A stretch of DNA of 64,000 nucleotides from Thiogranum longum (GCF_004339085.1 NZ_SMFX01000001.1:2177413-2241412); one strand, 5' to 3'; positions 38,746 through 48,869 are shown, counted from the first letter of the stretch. A program made the numbers and translations. Notes: generated by a model not told the origin, from the sequence alone.

Positions 38746-39792
38746 CTACATATCGAACAGCATCACATCAGCGACAGCCTTGGCCCACCTGGAAAACTGT
38801 GGCACCTGGAACAGGTCCTGCCCGATGGCACGGTGCATATCGGAAATCAGCATCACACCCATTTCGCGCTGGGGGAAGAAGCCTGCATAATCGATGATAT
38901 TACCGAAGATTTTTTCTGCGTCCTCGTCATCACGAACACGGATGGCGCGACCCACCAACGCCGACGCTACGGCATACTGCAGGTCGGTTTCCTTCGGTAC
39001 ACCGACTTTTTCACCCCGCGTTATGGCATCGATGTCCGGCAGCTTGTCGAGGTTATCGACAAAGGCATGCAGTTCAATTCCGGCAGCCGGCCCCACGCAC
39101 GCCTGCAGGGCTTCCACCAGTACGGCAGAGTTACTGCCAAACTTCTGCAGCGCACGGTGTGCAAACTCCCAGGAGCGCGGCGAAGGAAAGGCCACCGGGT
39201 TATGGGCCGGGTCGAATTCAAACAACAATTCCGGCCGGAACCGCAGAAAAGCAATCAGACGTTCGTCTATGCCATTGGCGTAGGCCCAGGCGACCCAATC
39301 ATCGAGATTCACGTCCAGCTCGTAGTGTGAGAAACGGTTGGCCAATGGCGCCGGCATGCTGTAGGTCACACCGCGATCACCCTGGCGGTTGCCCGCAGCA
39401 AAAATCGCCCATCCCTCCGGGACCTCGTAGGCTCCCAGCCGACGGTCCAGGATCAGCTGATACGCGGCCGCCGATACGCTGGGGGGTACGGACGTTATTT
39501 CATCAAGAAACAAAATCCCTTTTTCGCCATGGCGTTCGCTGTCCGGAAGCATGGCTGGCACTGCCCATTCGACACTGTCGCCGGTACGGAAAGGGATGCC
39601 CCGCAGGTCGGTCGGCTCCATTTGCGACAACCGGATATCAATCACCGGCACCTCGTGGCGGGCGGCAATCTGGGCGACAATCTGGGACTTCCCGACACCG
39701 GGTGGCCCCCACAGCATTACCGGCGTGTGCTGGCCGTGCTGAACACTCTCGAATTCTGTTTCAAGGATCGTTAAAAGCTGCAATGGGCGCAT
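38746..39792 (-). CDS. MoxR-family AAA+ ATPase
   Basis: The ATG at 39792 follows CGGAGCCAAC and is preferred over 39843, which has no ribosome site. The 348-residue product has Walker A (LWGPPGVGKSQIVAQ), Walker B (GILFLDEITSVPPSV), sensor 1 (IFAAGNRQGD) and an arginine-finger region typical of AAA+ proteins (ANRFSHYEL). It forms a two-gene unit with the VWA-like gene, as MoxR ATPases often do. Confidence 0.9.
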   Translation of the reverse strand: MRPLQLLTILETEFESVQHGQHTPVMLWGPPGVGKSQIVAQIAARHEVPVIDIRLSQMEPTDLRGIPFRTGDSVEWAVPAMLPDSERHGEKGILFLDEITSVPPSVSAAAYQLILDRRLGAYEVPEGWAIFAAGNRQGDRGVTYSMPAPLANRFSHYELDVNLDDWVAWAYANGIDERLIAFLRFRPELLFEFDPAHNPVAFPSPRSWEFAHRALQKFGSNSAVLVEALQACVGPAAGIELHAFVDNLDKLPDIDAITRGEKVGVPKETDLQYAVASALVGRAIRVRDDEDAEKIFGNIIDYAGFFPQREMGVMLISDMHRAIGQDLFQVPQFSRWAKAVADVMLFDM

Positions 39793-40012
39793 GTTGGCTC
39801 CGGTTATACCGTGGCGGTTTGCCACTTCCTGCAAAGGCGCCATATGTTACTGAAAGCCGCGCAGAAATGCATGACTGCTTCAAAAATACATCAAAACACA
39901 AGGGGTTAAACACGTATATAAAAAGAACCCTCGAAACACTCCGATTTGGCTTAATTTTTCCCCCGCACAGCCGTTACGGGTGATTATCTAATTCCAACCA
40001 AACAGACGCTAC

Positions 40013-40693
40013 ATGCCTTCACAAGACATCAGTTTTACGCGCCTTTTACTTTGCTCGTCCGACAGGGGAAAACTCGAACCACTCCGCAAACGCTTTAGTG
40101 CCGCTGGCATCCAGGTGGATTGTGTGACGCGAGCAGAGGATGCCCGGCAACTGCTCTGGCAGCATCACTATGACGGCATCGCCATAGATCTGTTACTGGC
40201 AGATCGTGACGGTATTTCTTTTGCCATGGAACTGCGGCAGGAACACCCCCGCACCTCCGTTCTGGTTATTTCCACCACGCGCGAAACCGAAAAGAAAGAC
40301 AGTGGCCCTGACTGGCTGTCACGTTCCGCGGATTATGCCCGTCTGATTTTTGCCCTGAAGCAGGCCGGTCAACGTGCCGCCGGCAGACCTCCCAAAATTC
40401 TTCATATCGAAGATGACGACAGCCTGGCAGACCTGGTACAAAACACGATTGGCAACCAGACCCAGCTGTTCCGTGCCAGGTCAGCGCAGGAAGCACAGAT
40501 CGCCATGGCGCTACGAGACTATGACCTGGCATTGATCCGTACCGATGTTCCACAGACCAACATCAGCTGGCGGAACACACTGACAGTTAGCCAACCACTC
40601 GAGATCAGCACAGATCCGCACGATGATCCGGTACTCAATATTCTTAACAACCTGCGTCGCCCTGCTTTCATCCACCAACCCGCGTATTGTTAA
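40013..40693 (+). CDS. Tandem receiver-domain protein, second receiver degenerate
   Basis: The 226-residue product has one receiver-like domain at about 10-120 ([29 protein letters not shown] with a candidate Asp). A second starts near 130 ([16 protein letters not shown]) and appears cut short. In the second, the position of the phosphoacceptor Asp reads Arg ([11 protein letters not shown]), so it is unlikely to be phosphorylated. There is no output domain. It may be a signalling adaptor or phosphate sink. It overlaps the convergent Nudix gene by four nt. Confidence 0.75.
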   Translation: MPSQDISFTRLLLCSSDRGKLEPLRKRFSAAGIQVDCVTRAEDARQLLWQHHYDGIAIDLLLADRDGISFAMELRQEHPRTSVLVISTTRETEKKDSGPDWLSRSADYARLIFALKQAGQRAAGRPPKILHIEDDDSLADLVQNTIGNQTQLFRARSAQEAQIAMALRDYDLALIRTDVPQTNISWRNTLTVSQPLEISTDPHDDPVLNILNNLRRPAFIHQPAYC

Positions 40694-41124
40694 CCACGTA
40701 ACGGCGCCGGCTGGCCGGTTTCCCGGAACACCAGGTAATCCTTGATAATCAATGCATGATCGAACGCCAGCGGCGGGCACTTTTCCGGGTCGAATAACGC
40801 CAGCGCTGCCGCATCATCCTGCGCTTTCGGAGTACCGTGCGCCGTTGCCACGTAAACAGCACTTACCGTGTGCCCTCTACGATCACGGGCAGGATCAGAA
40901 TAACATCCAAGCAACGCTGTCAGCGTAACCTGTAGCGAAGTTTCTTCCATCGCCTCGCGCCTCGCCGCCTGTTCCAGTGTTTCCCCGACATCGACAAAAC
41001 CACCGGGCAAGGCCCACCCATAAGGTTCATACTTGCGTTCTATTAAAACAATGGGGTGCTCTGGATGGCCGGCCAGTTCGATAATAATGTCTACCGTCAA
41101 CAACGGTGTTTCCGGCCGATTCAC
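40690..41124 (-). CDS. Nudix hydrolase
   Basis: The 144-residue product has a complete Nudix box ([20 protein letters not shown], then ETSLQV), which binds metal and cleaves nucleoside diphosphate derivatives. Upstream segments ([18 protein letters not shown]) are typical of ADP-ribose pyrophosphatase-like members. The exact substrate cannot be read from sequence. It is the last of a run of minus-strand genes with htpG, the DsbA-like gene and hslR, separated by only a few nt. Confidence 0.9.
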   Translation of the reverse strand: MNRPETPLLTVDIIIELAGHPEHPIVLIERKYEPYGWALPGGFVDVGETLEQAARREAMEETSLQVTLTALLGCYSDPARDRRGHTVSAVYVATAHGTPKAQDDAAALALFDPEKCPPLAFDHALIIKDYLVFRETGQPAPLRG

Positions 41125-41131
41125 CAGGCGA

Positions 41132-41509
41132 CTACCATTTCAGACTGCGTAGCTGGCGCCGCGACTTCTTGTCAGGTTTACCCTGCGGGCGTGGAGTACT
41201 GGCCGATGCCAACCGGAACTGCTCGGTAACGGCCTCGCGCTTGCGAACACTCTCTTCCGACTCCTGGTACAACGCTTGCGCCACACTGGCCGGACCACGT
41301 CGCGCAGACAGGATCAGCACCTCGATCTGCCAGCTGAGTCCATTACGATTTATCTCCAGGCTGTCTCCGACCCTGACAGTTCGCGACGGTTTTACACGAT
41401 CACCATTGAGCTGCACCTTGCCACCGGAAACAGCATGTGCCGCAATGCTGCGCGTTTTGTAAAAACGAGCAGCCCATAACCATTTGTCGATGCGTACCGG
41501 TTCACTCAT
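41132..41509 (-). CDS. hslR: S4-domain heat shock protein 15
   Basis: The 125-residue protein has an N-terminal S4 RNA-binding domain ([16 protein letters not shown] and [21 protein letters not shown]). The C-terminal tail is rich in Lys and Arg. Hsp15 binds 50S subunits carrying a stalled nascent chain and helps recycle them. It overlaps the DsbA-like gene by 4 nt. Nearby htpG fits a heat-shock-related cluster, but I saw no sigma-32 promoter. Confidence 0.9.
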   Translation of the reverse strand: MSEPVRIDKWLWAARFYKTRSIAAHAVSGGKVQLNGDRVKPSRTVRVGDSLEINRNGLSWQIEVLILSARRGPASVAQALYQESEESVRKREAVTEQFRLASASTPRPQGKPDKKSRRQLRSLKW

Positions 41510-42159
41510 TTACTGGCAGCGTGTGCGGCTTCGAGTAATTGCGCGTACGGTACGGCGCCATCCAGGCGTTGCTCGCCCACAAAAAAAGTGGGGGTAGCAT
41601 TCACACCCAGATCAAGTGCTGCCTGGCGGTACCGGGCCAGTTTTTCGCCTGATTCAGGCTCATCCCACGCCGCGGTAATCTGGCTATCCGTCATACCGGC
41701 ATTACGCGCCAGTTCCTCGAGAACCATCCTGTCACCGATATTGCGACCTTCCACAAAAAATGCCTCGAACAGTGCATTGTGCAAGTGGTAGAAAACGTCT
41801 CGCCCCAGCAGCTTGGCTGACTCGGCCAGCAACAGAGCCGAACGCGAACGGGTTGTGAAATCATGCTCCTTCAGAAGCACGCCTTCCTGTGCCGCCATGT
41901 CCTTCAGCGATGCCATCATGGCCTGCCAGCGTTCACTGTCATAACCCAGTGACTCAATGGGCTGGCCATCCGGTGATGTGCCGGGGTGAATCTCGATGGC
42001 ACACCAGTTAACACGCAAGTCGAACTGTTCACGTAAGCGGTTGAGGCGCAGATCCCCGATGTAGCAGAACGGGCAGATATAGTCGCTGAACACCGTGACT
42101 TTCAACGACGGCTTGCCCGCCCCTTCTGTTACATCACCACTCGCCTCGGCTGAAGCCAC
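41506..42159 (-). CDS. DsbA-family (FrnE-like) oxidoreductase
   Basis: The 217-residue product has no signal peptide, unlike DsbA itself. It carries the active-site pattern VFSDYICPFCYIGDLRL and a late cis-Pro segment (NATPTFFVGEQRLDG), as in the FrnE/2-hydroxychromene isomerase-like thioredoxin branch. Cytoplasmic members act on disulfides or polyketide-like substrates. The role here is unknown. It starts 2 nt after htpG and overlaps hslR by 4 nt, so the three genes form one unit. Confidence 0.88.
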   Translation of the reverse strand: MASAEASGDVTEGAGKPSLKVTVFSDYICPFCYIGDLRLNRLREQFDLRVNWCAIEIHPGTSPDGQPIESLGYDSERWQAMMASLKDMAAQEGVLLKEHDFTTRSRSALLLAESAKLLGRDVFYHLHNALFEAFFVEGRNIGDRMVLEELARNAGMTDSQITAAWDEPESGEKLARYRQAALDLGVNATPTFFVGEQRLDGAVPYAQLLEAAHAASK

Positions 42160-42161
42160 AA

Positions 42162-44048
42162 TCAGTCGGCTATCTCGACAAGGATTTCATTCAGCCGCTT
42201 CACAAATGAAGCAGGGTCTTGCAACTGGCCACCCTGGCTGAGCATGGCCTGCTCAAACAACAGGCGCGTCCAGTCCGCGAAGCGTGTCTCATCGGTTTCC
42301 TCGCGCAGGCGTTTGACCAGTGGATGATCCATGTTGATCTCCAGTATTGGCTTGCTGTCCGGCACATCGTGACCCGCCTGCTTGAGCAGCTGCTGCATGT
42401 GCATGGCCATTTCCTGTTCGCCGAGCACGAGACAGGACGGAGAGTCAGTCAGACGCTGGCTGCTTCGCACTTCACTGACTTCATCGGCCAGCACGTCTTT
42501 CAGCTTGTCGAGGAAGGCCTTGTAGTCCTCTTCAGCCTTGTCATCTTTCTTTTCCTCTTTGTCATTACCCAGTTTCCCAAGGTCGAGGTCGCCCTTGGCG
42601 ACGGAAACCAGTGGCTTGCCGTCAAATTCGGTCAGGTGAGAGACCAGCCACTCATCAACACGGTCGCTCAGCAACAGCACCTCGATACCTTTCTTGCGGA
42701 ACACTTCCAGGTGCGGACTGTTCTTCGCTGCAGAGAAACTGTCAGCTGTAATATAGTAGATCTTGTCCTGCCCGTCCGGCATACGGCTGACATAGTCTTC
42801 CAGAGAAACGTTCTGCTCCTCGCTGTCGGTATATGTCGATGAGAAACGCAGCAGCTTCGCGATGCGCTCACGGTTGGCAAAATCCTCGGCCGGCCCCTCT
42901 TTCATGACCTGGCCGAACTGTTTCCAGAACTCCGCATATTTCTCCGGTTCGTTGTTTGCCATTTTTTCCAGCAGGCCGAGTATTTTTTTCACCGAGGCGG
43001 CACGAATACTGTCGATAAATTTATTCTGCTGGAGAATTTCACGCGACACATTGAGCGGAAGATCATCGGAGTCCACCAGTCCCCTCACAAAACGCAGGTA
43101 CTGCGGCATCAGGTGTTCTGCGTCATCCATGATAAACACGCGGCGTACGTACAACTTGATACCGTGACGACGATCGCGGTCCCACAGGTCGAACGGTGCA
43201 GTTTTCGGTATGTACAGCAGGCTGGTATAGGACTGGGTACCCTCCACCTGGTTATGGGTCCAGGCCAGCGGCTCACCGAAGTCATGCGCCACATGCTTGT
43301 AGAACTCCTTGTATTCCTCTTCGCTGATCTCTTTCTTCGGGCGCTTCCACAGCGCAGAGGCACTGTTGATAACCTCGTACTCACCCTCCTTGCCTTCTTC
43401 CTGTGACGGCATTTCGATCGGGATGGAGATATGGTCAGAGTAGCGCGTAATGATGGAGCGCAAGCGCCACGCATCGAGGAACTCGTCTTCCCCTTCGCGC
43501 ATGTGCAGCACAATGTCTGTACCCCGACCGTCCTTCGCGGCATTGGTCAGGCTGTAACTGCCTTCACCATCAGACTCCCACTGAACCGCCTGGTCAGCCG
43601 GTGCACCGGCGCGACGCGTGGTCAGTGTGACCTTGTCGGCCACGATAAAGCAGGAATAGAAACCGACGCCGAACTGCCCGATCAACTCGAGATCATGGCT
43701 CTGGTCACCGGTCAGTGACTCGAAAAACTGTTTTGTACCCGACTTTGCAATCGTACCGATATTGTCGACAACCTCGTCACGCGACATTCCGACACCGTTA
43801 TCACTGACGGTTATGGTGCGCGCTTCCTTGTCGAAATTGACCCGGATCTTCAGGTCACTGTCACCATCGTACAGCGCATCGTTGGAGAGGGCCTCGAAAC
43901 GCAGCTTGTCGCAGGCATCAGAGGCGTTGGAAATCAGTTCGCGCAGGAAGATTTCCTTGTTGGAATACAGAGAATGGATCATCAGCTTCATCAGCTGACG
44001 GACTTCCGCCTGAAATTCCATAGTTTCTTTCTGTGTTTCTACGCTCAT
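42162..44048 (-). CDS. htpG: Chaperone HtpG (Hsp90)
   Basis: The 628-residue length matches HtpG. The GHKL ATPase domain shows [40 protein letters not shown] and [18 protein letters not shown]. The middle domain has RRVFIMDD and [16 protein letters not shown] with the catalytic-loop Arg. The C-terminal dimerisation domain ends with VEIAD. It is the first gene of the htpG-DsbA-like-hslR-Nudix run. A degenerate palindromic element (44094-44162) lies directly upstream. Confidence 0.97.
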   Translation of the reverse strand: MSVETQKETMEFQAEVRQLMKLMIHSLYSNKEIFLRELISNASDACDKLRFEALSNDALYDGDSDLKIRVNFDKEARTITVSDNGVGMSRDEVVDNIGTIAKSGTKQFFESLTGDQSHDLELIGQFGVGFYSCFIVADKVTLTTRRAGAPADQAVQWESDGEGSYSLTNAAKDGRGTDIVLHMREGEDEFLDAWRLRSIITRYSDHISIPIEMPSQEEGKEGEYEVINSASALWKRPKKEISEEEYKEFYKHVAHDFGEPLAWTHNQVEGTQSYTSLLYIPKTAPFDLWDRDRRHGIKLYVRRVFIMDDAEHLMPQYLRFVRGLVDSDDLPLNVSREILQQNKFIDSIRAASVKKILGLLEKMANNEPEKYAEFWKQFGQVMKEGPAEDFANRERIAKLLRFSSTYTDSEEQNVSLEDYVSRMPDGQDKIYYITADSFSAAKNSPHLEVFRKKGIEVLLLSDRVDEWLVSHLTEFDGKPLVSVAKGDLDLGKLGNDKEEKKDDKAEEDYKAFLDKLKDVLADEVSEVRSSQRLTDSPSCLVLGEQEMAMHMQQLLKQAGHDVPDSKPILEINMDHPLVKRLREETDETRFADWTRLLFEQAMLSQGGQLQDPASFVKRLNEILVEIAD

Positions 44049-44093
44049 GTTCTGGACCTTTAAAAATCTGAAATAAATGTAATGTCATTGATG

Positions 44094-44162
44094 GCCAGTG
44101 GAGCAATCTTTCCGGTCTGGCACCGGCCTGCGGGAGATTGCCGCGCTACGCTCGCAATGACG
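44094..44162. repeat. Degenerate copy of the palindromic element found at 63765
   Basis: The right arm (44135-44162) differs from the right arm at 63819-63846 by one base. The centre shares the CTGGCACC core. The left arm is decayed, keeping only GTCATTG and GCAATCT. It lies between htpG and ogt, in the htpG upstream region. Confidence 0.75.
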
Positions 44163-44199
44163 GGTTTCGAAAGTTGTCCCGACTCAAATGGGGGCACTT

Positions 44200-44691
44200 T
44201 CAGTGGATTTCAACACCCTCTCGTGCCAGTAACTGGCGTTTAACCGCAACCAGCCGGCCCGACACCTGGCCTGCAAATCCACCGATTCCCCGGCTCGGAA
44301 CCACCCGGTGACAGGGCACGGCCAAGGGTGTCGGATTGTGCCGGCAGGCATTCCCTACGGCCCGGGCACCACTGTGCAGTTGTGCGGCGAGTTCCCCGTA
44401 TGTCATCACCTGTCCGGCCGGAATTGCTTGCAGGGCGGCCCACACACGGCGCTGAAACGGTGTTCCTTCGACAGACAGAGGGATTGATGGCAGTACACCC
44501 GGCGATTCGAGGTAATGCAGTATTGCCTGTTGTATACGACGTGTCGACGCATTGACAGCCGGCCGAATGGCGGTTCTGCCATCGACAAAGCGCAAGGTAT
44601 GCAGACTGCTACCATCGAGCACAATACCAAGGCGGCCTACAGGGCTGTTGAAAACTGTATCAAAAGACAGGTGTGCAGAATATTGCATCAC
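44200..44691 (-). CDS. ogt: Methylated-DNA-protein cysteine methyltransferase (Ogt type)
   Basis: The 163-residue repair protein removes alkyl groups from O6 of guanine by suicide transfer to its Cys. The active site (VPCHRVVPSRGIGGFAG) and the DNA-binding helix-turn-helix (TPFQRRVWAALQAIPAGQVMTY, ARAVGNACRHNP) are clear. There is no Ada domain. Its start overlaps the end of the TPR-like gene by 4 nt, suggesting cotranscription. Confidence 0.92.
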   Translation of the reverse strand: MMQYSAHLSFDTVFNSPVGRLGIVLDGSSLHTLRFVDGRTAIRPAVNASTRRIQQAILHYLESPGVLPSIPLSVEGTPFQRRVWAALQAIPAGQVMTYGELAAQLHSGARAVGNACRHNPTPLAVPCHRVVPSRGIGGFAGQVSGRLVAVKRQLLAREGVEIH

Positions 44692-46553
44692 TTACCCTCC
44701 GTTTTTACAGCACCCAGCAATCGCAGGCGCTGAATTTCGCTGTTCAGTACAGCCTTGCGACTGGCATCGCGTGTCGCACGCATGAGACTGGTATAGATCC
44801 TCCGGGCATCATCCAGCAAACCGGCCTCGACCAGCGCCTTGGCTGCACGGTAACGTGCCGTCTGCGCCCAGGGGTCCATGGCCTGCAGGTCAGTCAATGT
44901 AGCCGACTTGATATACAGGTATGCTGCCTGGTCAAACTGTTTCAGCGCCTGTAATGACTCCGCCATCCAGAACAGAAGCTCCCGGCGCTGCTGTGTTTCC
45001 AGCGGCTTTTCCAGCAGTAAATCGAACAGATTCAGAGCTTCGCTATGATGTTGCACGGTTTGCAGGTCAAACAGAATCTGTAACAGCCGATCGGCACGCT
45101 TGCTGTCCCAGTCATCTGCTTCATCCCCTGCCAGAAGTTGCTGCAACAGGGCGACTCCGGCTGGTACATCGCCCGCATATATAGCGACCCGGGCGCGGCG
45201 CAACGTCCATTCAAAGCGGTCTTGCCCGCGCGGTGGTTCGGCCAGACCATCCATCAGCCGCGAGGCAGTCTCGAGATCCCCCGTCTCCAGCGCCTCGTCA
45301 ATCAGACGGTAACGGACGATGGCAGGAAGTTGATCCGCTTCCGCGTAGCGTGAAGCTTCGAGATACAGCGTACGGACCAGTTGCTTGCCTTCCGGGAGTT
45401 CATCGAGCAGACCGACCAGGTACTCGTGCGCGAGTGAGCGACGTTGCCCGCCACCCGCATATTCGGCAAGCACTGCGAAGAAAATCCGTGCGCGCAACGG
45501 GTCTTTTTCCATTGCCTCGGTGGCCGGAAAATACCAGTCGTCATCATTGCCGAGCAGACGTTGTTCCTCGTTGCCAATCTGTTGCCCCAGTTCAAGGTAG
45601 CGCTGCCAGAGCGTGTCTGCTTTCACTTCAGGAAACAGCAGTGCCAGCTCCGGATCAGAGGGCAGGGCAAGCGCGTGCTCCAGATAGCGTACTTCATCGT
45701 AGGGCTTGTTTGCCTTTGCAGCAGCTCGTGCTGCCAGTGACCACCAGGCGCGTTGCAAACCCGGCATGCTGACATCAGTCGCCTGTTTGGCGGCCTGTTC
45801 AGCAATACGGGTTGCAGTCTCTTCACCGGCATCCAGCGCCGCCAGCTTGTACAAAAACCTGCCACGAGGATCATCAACCCCGGTCAGCCGTTTCAATGCA
45901 GAACGCGGGTGTCCGGCCTGAAGGGAAACACGTGCGCTCAACCAGCGCCACTCACTGTTATCCGTGCCGTAATCCTGCCGGTAGCGCAACAGTGCAAGGC
46001 GTGCATCTTCAACACGGTTTTCGCGTACATAGGCGCGAACCACGATACGCCGCCATTGTTCCAGCTGCTCGGCTTCCGCGTGTGCGCCATGCTGCCAGAT
46101 CAGATCGCGCGTTCCTGCCAGTGCTGCGTCGATGTCTCCGAGCTGAAGTTGTGATTCGACACCGAGTGTTTTGGCAAAATGCAGGAACCGCTCATCAATA
46201 CCATCAGGCAGGGATTCAATGCGCCTGACCAATGCAGCGTCCATATTCTGGCCACGGAGTATCTGCAAGCGCTCACGTTCCCATGTCATCCAGTCAACCG
46301 GGTTGTTCGCGAATGCCGGCTGCTCCGCATCCATACGACGCAGCGCAAGTTGTGGTGCACCGCTGCTTGCGAGCAGTGAAATTTCTCGCAGAGCCGACAT
46401 ATCGACAGCCAACGCAAGCGCTGCATACACCAGCAAACACAGGCCGGCCACCAGACCAGGGTAGTATTTCCTTATGCCACAAACAAAAACGGGCAACCTG
46501 CGGTCAGGTTGCCCGTTGTGCTGCGTCGGGGCGGTAGCCAAAGGCTGCCGCAT
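44688..46553 (-). CDS. Large exported or membrane-anchored TPR-like repeat protein
   Basis: The product has up to about 621 residues. A hydrophobic segment near the N-terminus (YYPGLVAGLCLLVYAALALA) is a signal or anchor. The rest is helical, Ala/Leu/Arg-rich and looks like TPR repeats (EQLEQWRRIVVRAYVRENRV, FDQAAYLYIKSATL). I do not recognise the family. The start is uncertain. An ATG at 46553 lies just after rplS, but the rplS terminator (46481-46515) then falls inside the frame. Alternative in-frame starts are a TTG at 46496 and a GTG at 46451. Confidence 0.7.
   Translation of the reverse strand: MRQPLATAPTQHNGQPDRRLPVFVCGIRKYYPGLVAGLCLLVYAALALAVDMSALREISLLASSGAPQLALRRMDAEQPAFANNPVDWMTWERERLQILRGQNMDAALVRRIESLPDGIDERFLHFAKTLGVESQLQLGDIDAALAGTRDLIWQHGAHAEAEQLEQWRRIVVRAYVRENRVEDARLALLRYRQDYGTDNSEWRWLSARVSLQAGHPRSALKRLTGVDDPRGRFLYKLAALDAGEETATRIAEQAAKQATDVSMPGLQRAWWSLAARAAAKANKPYDEVRYLEHALALPSDPELALLFPEVKADTLWQRYLELGQQIGNEEQRLLGNDDDWYFPATEAMEKDPLRARIFFAVLAEYAGGGQRRSLAHEYLVGLLDELPEGKQLVRTLYLEASRYAEADQLPAIVRYRLIDEALETGDLETASRLMDGLAEPPRGQDRFEWTLRRARVAIYAGDVPAGVALLQQLLAGDEADDWDSKRADRLLQILFDLQTVQHHSEALNLFDLLLEKPLETQQRRELLFWMAESLQALKQFDQAAYLYIKSATLTDLQAMDPWAQTARYRAAKALVEAGLLDDARRIYTSLMRATRDASRKAVLNSEIQRLRLLGAVKTEGK
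46481..46515 (-). terminator. Rho-independent terminator of the rpsP-rimM-trmD-rplS operon
   Basis: An 11-bp inverted repeat (46490-46500 with 46505-46515, core GGGCAACCTG) has a 4-nt loop. On the minus strand it is followed by GTTTTTGTTTG. It starts 43 nt after the rplS stop and lies inside the possible 5' end of the next gene. Confidence 0.9.
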
Positions 46554-46557
46554 GACG

Positions 46558-46902
46558 TCAGAGCTTCTCTTTGATACGCGCAGACTTGCCGGAGCGTTCA
46601 CGGAGATAGTACAGCTTGGCACGACGTACATCACCACGACGCTTCACGGTAATACTGTCGATGCTCTGGCTGTAGGTCTGGAAGACACGTTCCACACCCT
46701 CACCGTGAGAGATCTTCCGCACTGTAAATGCCGAGTTCAGGCCACGGTTACGCCTGGCAATGACAACACCTTCGAACGCCTGCAGGCGTTCGCGGTTGCC
46801 TTCCTTCACCTTGACCTGTACGACCACGGTATCGCCGGGTGAAAATTCCGGTACTTCCCGGGTCATCTGTTCCTTTTCGAGTTCTTCAATGATGTTGCTC
46901 AT
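46558..46902 (-). CDS. rplS: 50S ribosomal protein L19
   Basis: The 114-residue product matches L19 throughout, with [40 protein letters not shown] and [15 protein letters not shown]. It is the last gene of the conserved rpsP-rimM-trmD-rplS operon, and a strong terminator follows. Confidence 0.97.
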   Translation of the reverse strand: MSNIIEELEKEQMTREVPEFSPGDTVVVQVKVKEGNRERLQAFEGVVIARRNRGLNSAFTVRKISHGEGVERVFQTYSQSIDSITVKRRGDVRRAKLYYLRERSGKSARIKEKL

Positions 46903-46907
46903 GTTCT

Positions 46908-47678
46908 CTATCCCCTGCCAGGGTCCTGTTCCGATTCTGCCGATTGCTGCTCGCGAATATATTCCTCAAGCAGCGCCTTCTGTTCACCACTGAGCTTAAG
47001 CTGTTTCAGCAGGTCAGGCCTGCGTTTCCAGGTTCGCCCCAGCGACTGTTTCTTTCGCCAGCGTTCTATGTCGGCGTGGTTACCGCCTGTCAGAACATCC
47101 GGCACGGCCTTGCCGTTTACCACTTCGGGCCGCGTGTAATGCGGGTAGTCCAGCAGGCCGTCCATAAAGGAGTCCTGCCCTGCCGAATCCTCGTCACCCA
47201 ACGCGCCCGGTAACAAGCGCGCAAGGGCGTCAATCCATACCAGTGCTGCCGCTTCGCCACCACTCAGCACATAATCACCGACAGACCATTCTTCATCGAC
47301 ATCCTGCTCGACAACACGCTCATCGATGCCTTCGTAGCGTCCTGCCAGCAATATCATGTGCGGCAGTTCTGCAAACCGTCTGGCTGCCGCCTGGTCGAAA
47401 CGTCGACCCTGCGGACTCAGGTAAATCACCGGACCCTTACCTGCAGTTCGTGCCGCCTGCAGCGCATCATGCACCGGTTGCACCTGCATCACCATGCCAG
47501 GGCCACCACCGTATGGCCGGTCATCGACCCGGCGGTTACGGTCATCCGTATAGTCGCGCGGGTTCCACAGGCCCAGTTCCAGCAACTGTTTTTCCTGTGC
47601 AATGCGCGGGATACCCCAGCTGCACGCATCCCGAATCATATCGGGAAACAGGGTCACCACATCAATGCGTGTGGTCAC
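46908..47678 (-). CDS. trmD: tRNA (guanine-N1)-methyltransferase TrmD
   Basis: It methylates G37 of tRNAs and prevents frameshifting. The 256-residue product starts with GTG at 47678, one base after the rimM stop. It shows the trefoil-knot SAM-binding motifs [35 protein letters not shown] and [11 protein letters not shown]. The C-terminal domain includes [17 protein letters not shown]. Confidence 0.96.
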   Translation of the reverse strand: MTTRIDVVTLFPDMIRDACSWGIPRIAQEKQLLELGLWNPRDYTDDRNRRVDDRPYGGGPGMVMQVQPVHDALQAARTAGKGPVIYLSPQGRRFDQAAARRFAELPHMILLAGRYEGIDERVVEQDVDEEWSVGDYVLSGGEAAALVWIDALARLLPGALGDEDSAGQDSFMDGLLDYPHYTRPEVVNGKAVPDVLTGGNHADIERWRKKQSLGRTWKRRPDLLKQLKLSGEQKALLEEYIREQQSAESEQDPGRG

Positions 47679-47679
47679 C

Positions 47680-48174
47680 CTAGAATTCCTTGTCCCAGTC
47701 GACCAGAATCCGGCCCTGGTCAGGGTTCACTTCGACGATCACCTGCTTCATCACGAAGGGGATCAGCCTTTCCCGGTCACCTTTCACGACCAGGACATCA
47801 TTGGCGCCGGTTTCCAGCAGGTGATCCACCTTGCCGAAGTCGTCACCCTGTGTATTCACGACCTGCAAACCAATCAGGTCTTTCCAGTAGTATTCACCCG
47901 GTGGCAATACCGGCAACCGGTTGCGGTCAACACCGATCTCGTAGCCGATCAGCCGTTGCGCCTGATCGCGATCAGTGCAATCCGCGAGCCTCGCGACAAC
48001 ACCCTTGCCATGGGCGCGCCCCTCTTCCAGGGTGGTTTCCCGCCATTCGCCGCTGTCACGACGCAGGAACCAGGGCTTGTATGTGACAATGTTTTCGCGC
48101 GGCTGTGTATAGGAAAAGACCCGAACCCAGCCACGCACCCCGTAGACCCCTGATATTCGGCCCAGCGGAATAAT
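47680..48174 (-). CDS. rimM: 16S rRNA processing protein RimM, apparently without a canonical start codon
   Basis: RimM assists 30S maturation by binding S19. The PRC-type C-terminal half ([34 protein letters not shown]) and the YKPWFL segment are clear. The conserved N-terminus [19 protein letters not shown] is encoded in frame upstream of the first GTG (48138). No ATG, GTG or TTG occurs there, at least as far as the middle of rpsP. The likeliest start is ATT at 48174 or 48171, giving about 164 residues. Starting at 48138 would cut off the conserved strand. Its start lies 23 nt after the rpsP stop. Confidence 0.85.
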   Translation of the reverse strand: MIPLGRISGVYGVRGWVRVFSYTQPRENIVTYKPWFLRRDSGEWRETTLEEGRAHGKGVVARLADCTDRDQAQRLIGYEIGVDRNRLPVLPPGEYYWKDLIGLQVVNTQGDDFGKVDHLLETGANDVLVVKGDRERLIPFVMKQVIVEVNPDQGRILVDWDKEF

Positions 48175-48197
48175 TTGCGAATCTGTATCGCGTTGGC

Positions 48198-48440
48198 TTA
48201 CTGCTGCTGATCCTTGAGCAGTTTGGCGACGCGATCCGAGGTCCGGGCACCCAGACTGACCCAGTGCTGTACACGTTCGGCATCGATCTTCAAACGTGTC
48301 TCGCCACCCGTGGCGACCGGATTGAAATAACCGACACGCTCAAGGTAGCGTCCGTCACGACGATTGCGGGAATCGGTGACCACCACATGGTAGAAGGGTC
48401 GTTTTTTCGCACCACCGCGCGACAGTCGAATTGTTACCAT
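48198..48440 (-). CDS. rpsP: 30S ribosomal protein S16
   Basis: The ATG at 48440 opens the typical [19 protein letters not shown] sequence and is preceded by GAGG. The 80-residue product includes [14 protein letters not shown] and [19 protein letters not shown]. It is first in the rpsP-rimM-trmD-rplS operon. The longer frame from 48575 runs into the promoter and is rejected. Confidence 0.97.
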   Translation of the reverse strand: MVTIRLSRGGAKKRPFYHVVVTDSRNRRDGRYLERVGYFNPVATGGETRLKIDAERVQHWVSLGARTSDRVAKLLKDQQQ

Positions 48441-48511
48441 CGGGATAAAACCTCTAAATACAACAAATTTTAAGTTACGCGCAAGGCAATCCCCTGCGCG
48501 GAAAAGCGGGC

Positions 48512-48539
48512 ATTTTACGCGAATCCGACAGAAAGTGAA
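48512..48539 (-). promoter_or_regulatory. Probable sigma-70 promoter of the rpsP operon
   Basis: On the minus strand TTCACT (48539-48534) and TAAAAT (48517-48512) are separated by 16 nt. They lie 72 nt upstream of the rpsP start. The -10 box is close to consensus and the -35 box is moderate. Confidence 0.55.
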
Positions 48540-48843
48540 GGGCTTGCAGAGAAATAATACGTCAAGCCCATCCACTCCAGGTACTTTGCCTGCCTAAAAT
48601 GGGGCGGACAAGCAAGAATCGGAAGATTTTCCACAAAATGTCGATCTTCTTTACTACCGAATTGCGTCGAAAATATACCAACAAATATACTGCAATCATA
48701 TTGTTTACAATAAGTTAATAACATCCTTCAGACTATGGGATAACCCTCCAATTGTCGATATTATTTACATAGAATTATGTCGGACATTTGAGCCTGGAAG
48801 TCTCTTTAGTGTAACAGGTTGTTTTTATTGAATTTGACGTTTA

Positions 48844-48859
48844 TGGCATAGAGATTGCT
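48844..48859 (+). promoter_or_regulatory. Sigma-54 (RpoN) promoter
   Basis: TGGCATAGAGATTGCT has GG (48845-48846) and GC (48857-48858) exactly 10 nt apart and matches the TGGCAC-N5-TTGC consensus well. Transcription would run on the plus strand from about 48870. The 200-nt AT-rich stretch upstream could carry activator sites. A TGTCGGACA palindrome lies at 48778-48786. Confidence 0.75.
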
Positions 48860-48869
48860 CAGTTTGTCA

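Noticed and set aside
39159-39983. 274-codon plus-strand open frame
   Set aside because: It lies opposite the MoxR ATPase, is rich in Pro/Arg and has no ribosome site. It is a shadow of high-GC coding sequence.
48515-48724. 69-codon minus-strand frame upstream of rpsP
   Set aside because: It overlaps the probable rpsP promoter, has no ribosome site and matches no family.
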